From Bradyrhizobium sp. BRP22 (lineage in GTDB: Bacteria; Pseudomonadota; Alphaproteobacteria; Rhizobiales; Xanthobacteraceae): a stretch of 64,000 nucleotides of DNA. Position numbers and translations under genes: made by a program. Positions 18,450 through 27,146 of the stretch are shown piece by piece (position 1 is the first letter of the stretch; the number at the start of each line of letters is the position of its first letter). The DNA lies in NCBI RefSeq assembly GCF_020194175.1, contig NZ_JADYVX010000009.1, forward strand, positions 62,001 through 126,000, in the 5' to 3' direction. The notes under the pieces are model-generated. The model made no database searches and was not told the DNA's origin. It saw only the letters and a program-made list of their open reading frames with translations.

Positions 18450-20009
18450 ATGAAAACTGGTGCGGATCATCTCTGCGACGCGCTGCTCGCTCTTGGTGTT
18501 GATACCTGCTTCGCCAATCCGGGGACATCGGAGATGCACTTTGTCGCCGCGCTCGATCGCCGACAGGACATGCGATGTGTGCTTGGCCTGTTCGAAGGCG
18601 TCGTTACCGGCGCTGCCGACGGCTACGGCCGGATGACGGACCGGCCCGCGGCCACGCTTTTGCATCTCGGCCCGGGTCTCGCGAATGGGCTAGCCAACCT
18701 CCACAACGCCAGGCGCGCCGGCACCCCGATCATCAACATCGTCGGCGAGCATTCGACCGCGCATCTCCCGCTCGACGCACCATTGACGAGCGACATCGAG
18801 ACGCTCGCCCGGCCGATGTCGGCGTTCGTACGCCGGATCGGCAGTGCTGCCTCGATCGAGCAGGATGTCGCCGACGCCTGGGACGCAAGCCTGGCAAATG
18901 GCATCGCGACGCTGATCCTGCCGGCCGACATGGCCTGGTCGGAACGGTCGGCCGGCGCTCTGCTCGCCAGGCGTTCGCCACCGGCCAGGCGCGAGGTCGA
19001 TCCGGACAAGTTCAGGACGGTCGTCGATCGGCTGCGCGGCGGTTGCAAGGCCGCATTGATCCTGTCGGGGCAGGCGTTGCGCGCCGATGCGCTCGCGGAC
19101 GCCGAGAGGATTTGCGCCACGACCGGCGCGAGGCTGTTTGCACAGGGCGTCAATGGACGCATCGAGCGCGGGCGCGGTCGGGCGCCGATCGAAAAGATAT
19201 CCTTTGCCTGGGAGCCGGGTCGCGCCGCATTGGCGGGTCTCGATACGATCGTGCTGATCGGTGCCAAGGAGCCGGTCACCTTCTTCGGCTACCCAACGCA
19301 GTCGGGTCGTCTCGCGCCCGAGGGTTGCAGCGTGGTCGAGCTCGGACGGCTCGACCACGATCTGAAGGGAATTCTTGCCCACCTTGCGGAATCCGTCGGC
19401 GCCAGGTCGGCAGCAGGTGTGCGTACGGATAAGCCGCCGGTCGCCGAGTTGTCCCTCCAGGCCAACGGACCCCTGACGGCCGACATGATCAATCGCGTGG
19501 TTGCGGCAAAACTGCCGGAGAACGCGATCGTATGCGACGAGGCGATCACGTCCTCCGGATTCTACGAGCTGTCTTACAATGCGCTACAGCACGATTATCT
19601 GCAGATCACCGGCGGCGCTATTGGCATCGGAATGCCGATGGCGGCAGGGGCTGCGATCGCCTGTCCGGGACGGAAGGTCGTGTCGCTTCAGGCTGATGGC
19701 AGCGGCCTCTACACCCTTCAGGGGCTGTGGACGCAAGCGCGCGAGAAACTCGATATTGTGACCATCATCTTTGCCAACCGTGGCTATGCAATTCTCCACG
19801 GGGAGATGCGCAAGGTTGGCGTCGCAAGCCCCGGCCAGAATGCCCGCCGGATGCTCGACATCGAGGATCCCGAGGTCGATTGGGTCAAGCTCGCCGGCGG
19901 CATGGGTGTCGCGGCGGAACGGGTGACGACCGTCCAGCGTTTCGCAGAGGTGTTCGACGCTGCGCTTCGGCAGCGCGGGCCGTTCGTGATCGAGGCCTCG
20001 TTGCTGTAA
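18450..20009 (+). CDS. Thiamine diphosphate-dependent enzyme (acetolactate synthase / benzoylformate decarboxylase superfamily)
   Basis: A 519-residue ThDP enzyme with the usual three-domain layout. The N-terminal domain holds the cofactor-activating Glu at about 49 (GLFEGVV), and the C-terminal ThDP-binding block runs from ADGSGLYTLQ to FANRGYAIL. The metal motif starts DGS, not the classic DGD/DGC, which is seen in decarboxylase-like members. No small regulatory subunit (IlvN) is nearby, so a biosynthetic acetolactate synthase is unlikely. A 2-keto acid decarboxylase or ligase acting on a product of the adjacent aminotransferase is more likely. It starts 47 bp after the transporter ATPase. 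Confidence 0.8.
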   Translation: MKTGADHLCDALLALGVDTCFANPGTSEMHFVAALDRRQDMRCVLGLFEGVVTGAADGYGRMTDRPAATLLHLGPGLANGLANLHNARRAGTPIINIVGEHSTAHLPLDAPLTSDIETLARPMSAFVRRIGSAASIEQDVADAWDASLANGIATLILPADMAWSERSAGALLARRSPPARREVDPDKFRTVVDRLRGGCKAALILSGQALRADALADAERICATTGARLFAQGVNGRIERGRGRAPIEKISFAWEPGRAALAGLDTIVLIGAKEPVTFFGYPTQSGRLAPEGCSVVELGRLDHDLKGILAHLAESVGARSAAGVRTDKPPVAELSLQANGPLTADMINRVVAAKLPENAIVCDEAITSSGFYELSYNALQHDYLQITGGAIGIGMPMAAGAAIACPGRKVVSLQADGSGLYTLQGLWTQAREKLDIVTIIFANRGYAILHGEMRKVGVASPGQNARRMLDIEDPEVDWVKLAGGMGVAAERVTTVQRFAEVFDAALRQRGPFVIEASLL

Positions 20010-20046
20010 CTTCTAAGAGGCGCTATCCATCGACGGGCAAAGCCAG

Positions 20047-22377
20047 ATGACGCATTCCGATGCGACCGATCTTGACGGAACCTTCGCGACGCACAGCGCG
20101 CATTGGGGAGCGTTTTCTGCGCGCTGGGACGGTCAGGATGTCTCGATCCTGCCCTATGCCGGCGATCCGGCGCCATCGCCGATCCTCGGCAATTTCAAGG
20201 GTGCGCTGCGCCACAAGGCGCGCATCCTGAAACCGATGGTCCGCCGCAACTGGCTCGAGCATGGTCCAGGCCCGCAACGCCGCGAGATCGGCGACGATTT
20301 TGTCGAATGCGGATGGGATACGGCGCTCGATCTGCTCGCCGGCGAACTCGCGCGCGTTCGCGACAATTTCGGCCCGCAGGCGATCTATGGAGGCTCATAC
20401 GGCTGGGCCAGCGCGGGACGTTTTCATCATGCGCAGAGCCAGATCCACCGCTTTCTCAATCTGGTTTGCGGCGGCTATGTGCGTTCGGTCAACAGCTACA
20501 GCGCGGGCGCGTCGTCGGTCATTCTGCCGCATGTGATGGGGCCGTTCGAGGTGCTTTCGCGGCGTAATGTCACCTGGGATCAGGTACGCACGTACACCGA
20601 CGTGGTGCTCGCGTTCGGCGGCATGGCGATCAAGAACTCGATGATCGCCAGTGGTGGGCTGAGCCGTCATGTCGAGCCCGATGCCATGCGCGAAGCGGTG
20701 AAGCGAGGCACACGGTTCATCTCGATCAGCCCGTTGCGCGACGATTTTCCGCCCGAGGCCAGGGCCGAATGGATTCCGATTCGTCCGGGTACCGACGTCG
20801 CCGTGATCCTCGCGATGGCGCACACCTTGCTGGTCGAGAATCTTTGCGATCGCGCGTTTGTCGATCGCTACACGACAGGCTTCGACGTGTTCGAACGCTA
20901 TTTGCGGGGCGACAGCGACGGACAGCCCAAGCATGCGGATTGGGCGGCTGCGATCAGCGGAATTGCGGCCGACAGGATCAGGGATATCGCCCGCTCGCTG
21001 GTGCATGGCCGCAGCCTCATTGCGGTGGCGCATGCGTTACAGCGCGCGCAGTATGGCGAGCAGCCGGTGTGGGCCGCCGCGGCACTTGCGGCGATGGTCG
21101 GTCAGATCGGCCTGCCCGGCGGCGGCTACAATTACGCGCTCGGCGCGATGGGCCACACCGGGCGCCGTGTCAACGCCGTGCCGATTCCGACGATGCCGCA
21201 AGGATCCAATCCGGTCCGCGAATTCATTCCGGTGGCGCGGATTTCCGACATGCTGCTTAATCCGGGCGCATCGTTCGCGTATAACGGCAGCGAGTTGCAT
21301 TATCCCGATATCAAGCTGGTCTATTGGGCCGGCGGCAATCCCTTCCATCATCATCAGGACATTCATCGTCTGCGCCAGGCGTTCGCGCGCCCTGATACGA
21401 TCGTGGTTCATGAACTCGCCTGGACGGCGATGGCACGGTCCGCCGACATCGTGCTGCCTGCGACGATGACGCTGGAGCGCGATGATATCGGCGCGGCCGC
21501 GACCGATCCGCGATTGATCGCGATGCGCCAGGTCGCGCCGCCTATCGGTGAAGCGCGCGACGACTTCGCCATCCTCCGCGATCTCTCGGAACGGCTTGGC
21601 GCCGCAAACGTCTTTGCCGAAGGGCGCGATGCCGCGCAGTGGATGCGTCATCTGTATGAGCCGACCCGGCGCGCCCTGGCCGAGCGCGGCTGGGAGGCCC
21701 CTGATTTCGAGGAGTTCTGGGAGCGCGGCGAACTGGCGCTTCCCTCGGAGCCGGACGACGGAGGCATCCTGCGCCGCTTCCGAACGGAGCCGGACGCAAA
21801 TCCGCTGCCGACGCCCAGCGGCAGAATCGAGATATTCTCGAAGACGATCGCCAGCTACGGCTACGATGATTGTCCGGGGCATCCCACCTGGCTTCCTTCC
21901 ACCGAGCAGCCGGACACGGCAGCCCCATTGTGGCTGGTCGCCAACCAGCCGGCGACGCGACTTCACGGCCAGCTCGATTTCGGCGGATACAGTCAGTCCA
22001 GGAAGATCGAGGGCAGGGAAGTCGCGCGCATGCATCCAGACGACGCCGCGCCGCGCGGGATCGTCGACCGTGACGTCATCAGGATCTTCAATGCGCGCGG
22101 CGCCTGTCTTGCGGCGGTGCAGGTGACCGACGACGTCATGCGCGGCGTCGTCCATCTGCCGACTGGCGCCTGGTACGATCCTGCCCCTGATGGTGCCGAG
22201 AAACCCCTGTGCCTCCATGGCAATCCCAATGTGCTGACGCGCGACGTCGGCACGTCACGATTGGCTCAAGGCTGCTGCGGCCAGATCACCGTCGTCGATT
22301 GCGAGAAGTTCGTCGGAACGGCTCCGTCCGTCCGCGCCTATGAGCCGCCGGTCCCCACGTCCTCGCGTAAGCGATGA
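20047..22377 (+). CDS. Molybdopterin-dependent oxidoreductase, BisC/TorZ (DMSO reductase) family
   Basis: A 776-residue molybdoenzyme of the biotin sulfoxide / S- and N-oxide reductase branch. The N-terminal YGGSYGWASAGRFHHAQ block (about 114-130) is the hallmark of BisC. The molybdenum-ligand Ser is probably in NSYSAGAS (about 149-156), and a C-terminal molybdopterin dinucleotide-binding domain follows (from about 620). It has no [4Fe-4S] cysteine cluster and no Tat signal, so it is cytoplasmic like BisC. It follows the ThDP enzyme by 37 bp and may complete the operon by reducing a sulfoxide or N-oxide of the imported compound; this is inference. Confidence 0.88.
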   Translation: MTHSDATDLDGTFATHSAHWGAFSARWDGQDVSILPYAGDPAPSPILGNFKGALRHKARILKPMVRRNWLEHGPGPQRREIGDDFVECGWDTALDLLAGELARVRDNFGPQAIYGGSYGWASAGRFHHAQSQIHRFLNLVCGGYVRSVNSYSAGASSVILPHVMGPFEVLSRRNVTWDQVRTYTDVVLAFGGMAIKNSMIASGGLSRHVEPDAMREAVKRGTRFISISPLRDDFPPEARAEWIPIRPGTDVAVILAMAHTLLVENLCDRAFVDRYTTGFDVFERYLRGDSDGQPKHADWAAAISGIAADRIRDIARSLVHGRSLIAVAHALQRAQYGEQPVWAAAALAAMVGQIGLPGGGYNYALGAMGHTGRRVNAVPIPTMPQGSNPVREFIPVARISDMLLNPGASFAYNGSELHYPDIKLVYWAGGNPFHHHQDIHRLRQAFARPDTIVVHELAWTAMARSADIVLPATMTLERDDIGAAATDPRLIAMRQVAPPIGEARDDFAILRDLSERLGAANVFAEGRDAAQWMRHLYEPTRRALAERGWEAPDFEEFWERGELALPSEPDDGGILRRFRTEPDANPLPTPSGRIEIFSKTIASYGYDDCPGHPTWLPSTEQPDTAAPLWLVANQPATRLHGQLDFGGYSQSRKIEGREVARMHPDDAAPRGIVDRDVIRIFNARGACLAAVQVTDDVMRGVVHLPTGAWYDPAPDGAEKPLCLHGNPNVLTRDVGTSRLAQGCCGQITVVDCEKFVGTAPSVRAYEPPVPTSSRKR

Positions 22378-22384
22378 AGGCCGC

Positions 22385-23086
22385 TCAGTGGCCGGGTGGC
22401 AGCACGGCATAGTGTAGCTGAACGACGCCGTGCTCGAGCGTATCAGCGGACTTGAGTTGCAACGCCAGCTTGCCGGCGAGTCCATCGCCATAAGCGACGA
22501 TGCCTTGCACATTCTCTCCGCCGTCGATGGCGGGCGCCACCAGGATGCGCATTTCGTCAACCAGTCCTGCCGCCAGGAAGGTGCCATTGGTGCCGGCACC
22601 GCCTTCGAGCACAAGGTGACGGATCCCAAATTCGCGTCCGAGAACGTCGAGCATGGCGGCGATGTCAATGTCCGCCCTGTCCGAGACGATGTACGACACG
22701 CCATCGGCTGCCAGCTCTGCGAGATGGCTGTCCGGGACGTCACGACCCAGCAGAGCGATGACGTGGTCACCGCCAAGGCCGCCGGGCTTGAAATGCACTT
22801 TGCCCGACGGATCGAGTGCTATGGCATAGCTCCCCTCGCTCTTGCTTGCGATGTGCAGCGGCCTTTCGACCGCAGCCGCTTTAGATGGCGCGTGCGGACC
22901 AGCCTTGCTGATTTCGGCCATCGTGACGCGGCCGACGAGCCAGGCATCGGCCTTGAGGGCCTCGTGAACCTTCTCGTACTGCGCGGACCAATCGCGGCGC
23001 GTCCCATCCGGGCTGCTCGTGAAGCGGCTGGGATGCAGGCGGCCGTCGACGGATGTGATCATGAGCAGCGTGACTTTGGGTTTCAT
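22385..23086 (-). CDS. DHFR/RibD C-terminal-type NADPH reductase
   Basis: A 233-residue protein of the RibD C-terminal / dihydrofolate-reductase-like family. It starts with KPKVTLLMITSVDGRL, has the VGRVTMAE segment for dinucleotide binding, and a LVLEGGAGTNGTFLAAGLVDE block typical of the group. The reaction is probably an NADPH-dependent reduction of a pterin- or pyrimidine-like compound, with no specific substrate visible. The ATG at 23086 follows AAAAGGAA; an earlier in-frame start adds 28 unconserved residues. It converges on the bisC-like gene with only 7 bp between stops and is divergent from flgE. Confidence 0.82.
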   Translation of the reverse strand: MKPKVTLLMITSVDGRLHPSRFTSSPDGTRRDWSAQYEKVHEALKADAWLVGRVTMAEISKAGPHAPSKAAAVERPLHIASKSEGSYAIALDPSGKVHFKPGGLGGDHVIALLGRDVPDSHLAELAADGVSYIVSDRADIDIAAMLDVLGREFGIRHLVLEGGAGTNGTFLAAGLVDEMRILVAPAIDGGENVQGIVAYGDGLAGKLALQLKSADTLEHGVVQLHYAVLPPGH

Positions 23087-23252
23087 GTGAACGTTCCTTT
23101 TGGCGGCCGCCATTCCTGCCATTGCATGGTCGTTTCTTCCACCGCGGCGGATATCGAAAGAGGTAGGCAAAAGTTGCTGGGCTAGGCAATTCTGATCTGG
23201 CTTCCCTACCGGGCTTCATCTCCATCTATATGATTTTACTGTGATTTTCGTC

Positions 23253-23268
23253 TGGCAGGATGCTTGCA
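23253..23268 (+). promoter_or_regulatory. Sigma-54 (RpoN) type promoter of the flgE-flgK-flgL cluster
   Basis: TGGCAG at 23253-23258 and TTGCA at 23264-23268 place the invariant GG and GC dinucleotides exactly 10 bp apart, as RpoN promoters require. It lies about 76 bp ahead of the flgE ATG. Hook genes are sigma-54-dependent in Caulobacter, so both match and context agree. Confidence 0.65.
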
Positions 23269-23343
23269 CCGCCCGCACCGGTTGCGGCCATTACAGCGAT
23301 AAACATCCCGGCGGCCGCCCGGATCCCAGTTGGAGACGATGTC

Positions 23344-25203
23344 ATGGGTATCTTCGGCGCTCTCACCACGTCCGTCGCAGGGTTGCGGGCAAATTCGTAT
23401 GCGCTGGAAAATATTTCCGGCAACATCGCGAACTCGCAGACGACGGGCTTCAAGCGCATCGACACCAGCTTCCTCGATCTTATTCCCGACACCGGCACCA
23501 ACGCACAGCTTGCGGGCAGCGTCGTCGCGAACTCGCGGAGCACCAACACGATCGCCGGTTCGGTCCAGTCGGCTTCGGTCGCCACCTACATGGCGATCAA
23601 CGGCGACGGCTTCTTCGCGGTGCAGAAGCCGGGCAGCATGTCCGACAACCAGCCGATATTCGACGGCGTCAACCGGTACACCCGCCGCGGCGACTTCACG
23701 CTGGATCAAAACGGATATCTCGTTAACGGTGCAGGCTACTATCTCGAGGGCGTGAAGATTGATCCGACGACTGGGAATCCCACCGGAAGCGCGCCGGAAG
23801 TCCTGAGGTTCCAGAACGATTTCCTGCCGTCGCAAGCAACCACCAAGATCGACTATCGCGCCAATCTCGCCAGCTACCCGCTGACGACCAATCACCAGAC
23901 ATCGGTGCCGGGCTCTGAACTGCTGAGGCCTGCGGATTTCATATCCAATCCACGGACCCTTGGAACGGCCGCGACGCCGTTTGCCAATACAGGCGTCACC
24001 GGCAATGCGCGAAACAACTTTGAGACGATCGCGCAACCGATTTCCGCGGCGACGGCCCTTGCGGGCGCGTCGGGCACGAACTCGCTTACCGCCGGCTTTG
24101 CGAGTGGCGACACGCTGGTGCTGAAGACCACCAATGGCGGCGTCACCACAACCAACACCATTTCATTCTATACCGGAGCCGCGCCTGCGCCCGTCGCTGG
24201 CACGACTTTTGTCGATCTTTCCACCGCGACGGTCGGAAGCCTCTTAAGCACCATTGACGGTCTTACCGGCAACGTTTCGCCATCACCGGCGTCCAGCGTG
24301 TCGAGCACCGGTGCAATCACCTTGAACACCGGTACGGCAAATGACTTCAGCCTTGCCCCAGGCTCCTCCGCATCGGCGGTCGCGGCATTTCAGGCGCTGG
24401 GCTTTTCGGGCACTGTTACCGGGTTGCGTGCGGGCGGCGGGACGGCCGGTACCGGCATCGTCATTGGCAGCGACAATCAAACCTTTCTGAATGAGTCGAT
24501 CAGCGGCGGTACCACGACCGCATATGACGGCAACGGCGCTCCGGTCAGCCTGCAGTTCCGATGGGCCAAGGTTGAATCGTCCACCATGGGTGGGACCGAT
24601 ACCTGGAATCTGTTTTACCAGGTGAATTCCAACGCGACCGGAAATACCGTTGCCTGGCAGAACGTCGGAACGGACTTCAAGTTTGGTCCGAATGGACAAA
24701 TGCAGCCTGTGATCGGCCAGATCACACTGGCCGGGCTCACCGTCAACGGTACCAGCTTGGGCAACGTCACGATGGCATTTGGCACCGGCGGACTGACGCA
24801 GTTTGCGGACACCAATGGCAACGTGCAAGTGAACCAGCTGCAGCAGGACGGTTACGCCGCAGGTCAACTGCAAAGCGTGTCGGTCAGCGACGAGGGACGT
24901 GTTGTCGGCACCTATTCGAACGGCCGCAACATCGATCTCGCGGAGGTCAGCATCGCCACCTTCAACGGCGCCAACTTCTTGAAGCGTGTCGACGGCGGCG
25001 CCTTTGAAGTGACCAACGAATCCGGAGAAGCGCTCTACGGGAAGGGCGGGAGTATTTCGGGCTCGTCACTCGAATCGTCGAACACGGATATCGCCGACGA
25101 ATTCACGAAACTGATCGTAACGCAGCAGGCCTATTCGGCGAATACCAAGGTGATCACGACGACGAATACCATGGTCCAGGATCTCTTGAACGTGATGCGG
25201 TAA
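23344..25203 (+). CDS. flgE: Flagellar hook protein FlgE
   Basis: A 619-residue hook subunit, exported by the flagellar type III system and polymerised between rod and filament. The N-terminal rod-like helix reads MGIFGALTTSVAGLRANSYALE and carries the ISGNIANSQTTGFKR signature. The FlgE F/G block AINGDGFFAVQ is near residues 80-90, and the C-terminal D0 helix ends TKLIVTQQAYSANTKVITTTN. The middle (about 200-430) is Ala/Thr/Gly-rich and low in conserved sequence, which makes it longer than the enteric protein of about 400 residues. The ATG at 23344 has a GGAG 9 nt upstream; earlier in-frame codons would run across the leader. It is first in a three-gene hook cluster. Confidence 0.95.
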   Translation: MGIFGALTTSVAGLRANSYALENISGNIANSQTTGFKRIDTSFLDLIPDTGTNAQLAGSVVANSRSTNTIAGSVQSASVATYMAINGDGFFAVQKPGSMSDNQPIFDGVNRYTRRGDFTLDQNGYLVNGAGYYLEGVKIDPTTGNPTGSAPEVLRFQNDFLPSQATTKIDYRANLASYPLTTNHQTSVPGSELLRPADFISNPRTLGTAATPFANTGVTGNARNNFETIAQPISAATALAGASGTNSLTAGFASGDTLVLKTTNGGVTTTNTISFYTGAAPAPVAGTTFVDLSTATVGSLLSTIDGLTGNVSPSPASSVSSTGAITLNTGTANDFSLAPGSSASAVAAFQALGFSGTVTGLRAGGGTAGTGIVIGSDNQTFLNESISGGTTTAYDGNGAPVSLQFRWAKVESSTMGGTDTWNLFYQVNSNATGNTVAWQNVGTDFKFGPNGQMQPVIGQITLAGLTVNGTSLGNVTMAFGTGGLTQFADTNGNVQVNQLQQDGYAAGQLQSVSVSDEGRVVGTYSNGRNIDLAEVSIATFNGANFLKRVDGGAFEVTNESGEALYGKGGSISGSSLESSNTDIADEFTKLIVTQQAYSANTKVITTTNTMVQDLLNVMR

Positions 25204-25246
25204 TCAACACCGGGCGCGCACGTAATCGCTTGGGAGCATTGTTGTT

Positions 25247-27139
25247 ATGAGTCTGAATGACGCCCTCGCTATCGCCATGTCCGGCCTCCGTGCCAACCAA
25301 GCGGCGATGTCGCTGGTCTCGTCGAACGTCGCCAATGCGGAAACGCCCGGCTATGTTCGCAAGACGCTCGACCAGGTCACGTCCTATTCTGGCGCATATG
25401 GCAGCAATGTCGTCGTTGCCGGCATCAATCGTGAACTCGATCAATATATCCAGGCGCAGTTGCGCACGGAAACGTCCGGCGCGGGTTACGCCTCGTTGCG
25501 TTCAAACGTGCTGCAGCAGCTGCAAAGCCTCTATGGCGATCCGGGCTCCATCGGAACGCTGGAGAACGCGTTCAACGACCTCACGACGGCGCTACAGGCG
25601 CTCAGCACCAGCGCTGACAATCAGTCGGCCCGAATAAGCGTTCTCAACGCGGCGTCGACGCTCACGCAGCAACTCAACTCGATGACGCAAGGTATTCAAA
25701 CCTTGCGCGGCAATGCCGAGACCGGCATCAGGGACTCCGTTGCGACGGCGAACAATCTGCTGAAGCAGATTGCGTCGATCAACAACCAACTGATGGCCAA
25801 TCCACGCGGCGGCACGTCGACGGATGCGTCGACTGCCGCATTGCTTGATCAACGTGACCAGTACGTGACTCAGCTGTCGGAGCTGATGGATATCCGTGTC
25901 ACGACCAACAGCGCCAACCAGATCACGGTTTTTACCGGCTCCGGCATTCAGCTCGTGGGCAACGAAGCAGCGACCCTCACGTTCAACGCTCAGGCTACCG
26001 TCACTGCTGGTACGACGTGGAGCAGCGACCCGAACCAGAGCCAACTCGGCTCGGTCATGCTTGAGTTTCCAGGCGGTGGCGGGTCGGTCAATCTCACGGC
26101 CACCGGTGCGATCAAATCGGGCCAGATCGCGGCTTATACCGAGCTGCGAGACAAGACGTTGGTCACGGCGCAGAACCAGCTCGACCAGTTTGCCGCCTCG
26201 CTGTCGAGCGCGTTGTCCGATCAGACAATAGCAGGCACGGCAATAACGGGTGCGCCGGTCCCAACCGGAACGCCTGCAGGATTCGCGCTCGATATCTCGG
26301 GCATGAAATCCGGCAACGTCATTCATCTCACCTATACCGATGCGGCGACCAATCAGCAGCGTCAAATCTCCCTCGTGCGCGTTGATGACGCTCGCGTGCT
26401 GCCTTTGTCGAATGACGTGACGGCGGACCCGAACGATCAGGTGATCGGGATCGATTTTTCCGGATCGTTCTCCTCGGTGCTCAATCAGCTCAATGCTGCA
26501 CTGGGCGGCAATGTCACGTTCAGCGGGACCAGCACATCGCTGAGCGTTCTCAATAATCCCGCCTTCTCCCGGATCGATAGCGCCTCGGTGACGGTCACCA
26601 AGGACCCGAGCGCCTTGAACGACGGCAGCCCGCAGATCGCTCTGTTTACTGACAACGGTTCATCTTACAGCGGTGCGATTGGCGCCTCTGGATCTCAGAT
26701 GACGGGTCTTGCAGGGCGCTTGTCGGTCAACAGCGCGCTGATCAATGATCCCGCCAAGCTCGTGATGTATGGGAGTTCGACGCTCGCTGGCGACACCACG
26801 CGGCCCTCGTTCATTCTCAGCCAGCTAAGCAACGCGACCTACACATTTGGTGCGCAGGGTGGCGTCGGCAGTGCGAGCGCGCCGTTCAAGGGAACGTTGC
26901 TCAGCTTCATGCAACAGTTCACCAGTCAGCAGGGTGCAGACGCCGACGCGGCGAAGCAGCTGGCCGATGGTCAGAACGTCGTGCTCAGCACGCTCGAGCA
27001 GAAGATGTCGACGTCCTCTGGTGTCAACATGGACGAAGAGATGGCGCATCTGTTGTCACTGCAGAACGCTTATTCGGCAAACGCGCGCGTGATGTCTGCG
27101 GTCAACGACATGTACAAAACCCTGATGCAGGTATTCTGA
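25247..27139 (+). CDS. flgK: Flagellar hook-associated protein FlgK (HAP1)
   Basis: A 630-residue hook-filament junction protein. The N-terminal block (LAIAMSGLRANQAAMSLVSSNVANAETPGYVRK) is the flagellar rod/hook signature, and the C-terminus (LLSLQNAYSANARVMSAVNDMYKTLMQVF) is the matching D0 coiled-coil helix. The central domain is rich in Ser, Thr, Asn and Gly. It starts 43 bp after flgE and ends 7 bp before flgL, consistent with one transcript. FlgK caps the hook and with FlgL anchors the first flagellin layer. Confidence 0.95.
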   Translation: MSLNDALAIAMSGLRANQAAMSLVSSNVANAETPGYVRKTLDQVTSYSGAYGSNVVVAGINRELDQYIQAQLRTETSGAGYASLRSNVLQQLQSLYGDPGSIGTLENAFNDLTTALQALSTSADNQSARISVLNAASTLTQQLNSMTQGIQTLRGNAETGIRDSVATANNLLKQIASINNQLMANPRGGTSTDASTAALLDQRDQYVTQLSELMDIRVTTNSANQITVFTGSGIQLVGNEAATLTFNAQATVTAGTTWSSDPNQSQLGSVMLEFPGGGGSVNLTATGAIKSGQIAAYTELRDKTLVTAQNQLDQFAASLSSALSDQTIAGTAITGAPVPTGTPAGFALDISGMKSGNVIHLTYTDAATNQQRQISLVRVDDARVLPLSNDVTADPNDQVIGIDFSGSFSSVLNQLNAALGGNVTFSGTSTSLSVLNNPAFSRIDSASVTVTKDPSALNDGSPQIALFTDNGSSYSGAIGASGSQMTGLAGRLSVNSALINDPAKLVMYGSSTLAGDTTRPSFILSQLSNATYTFGAQGGVGSASAPFKGTLLSFMQQFTSQQGADADAAKQLADGQNVVLSTLEQKMSTSSGVNMDEEMAHLLSLQNAYSANARVMSAVNDMYKTLMQVF

Positions 27140-27146
27140 GGCAGCC

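Noticed and set aside
18450..20009. Calling the ThDP enzymes (here and at 46228) ilvB
   Set aside because: Both lack a neighbouring ilvN regulatory subunit and sit in catabolic operons; the metal motif of the first is atypical. A superfamily name is safer.
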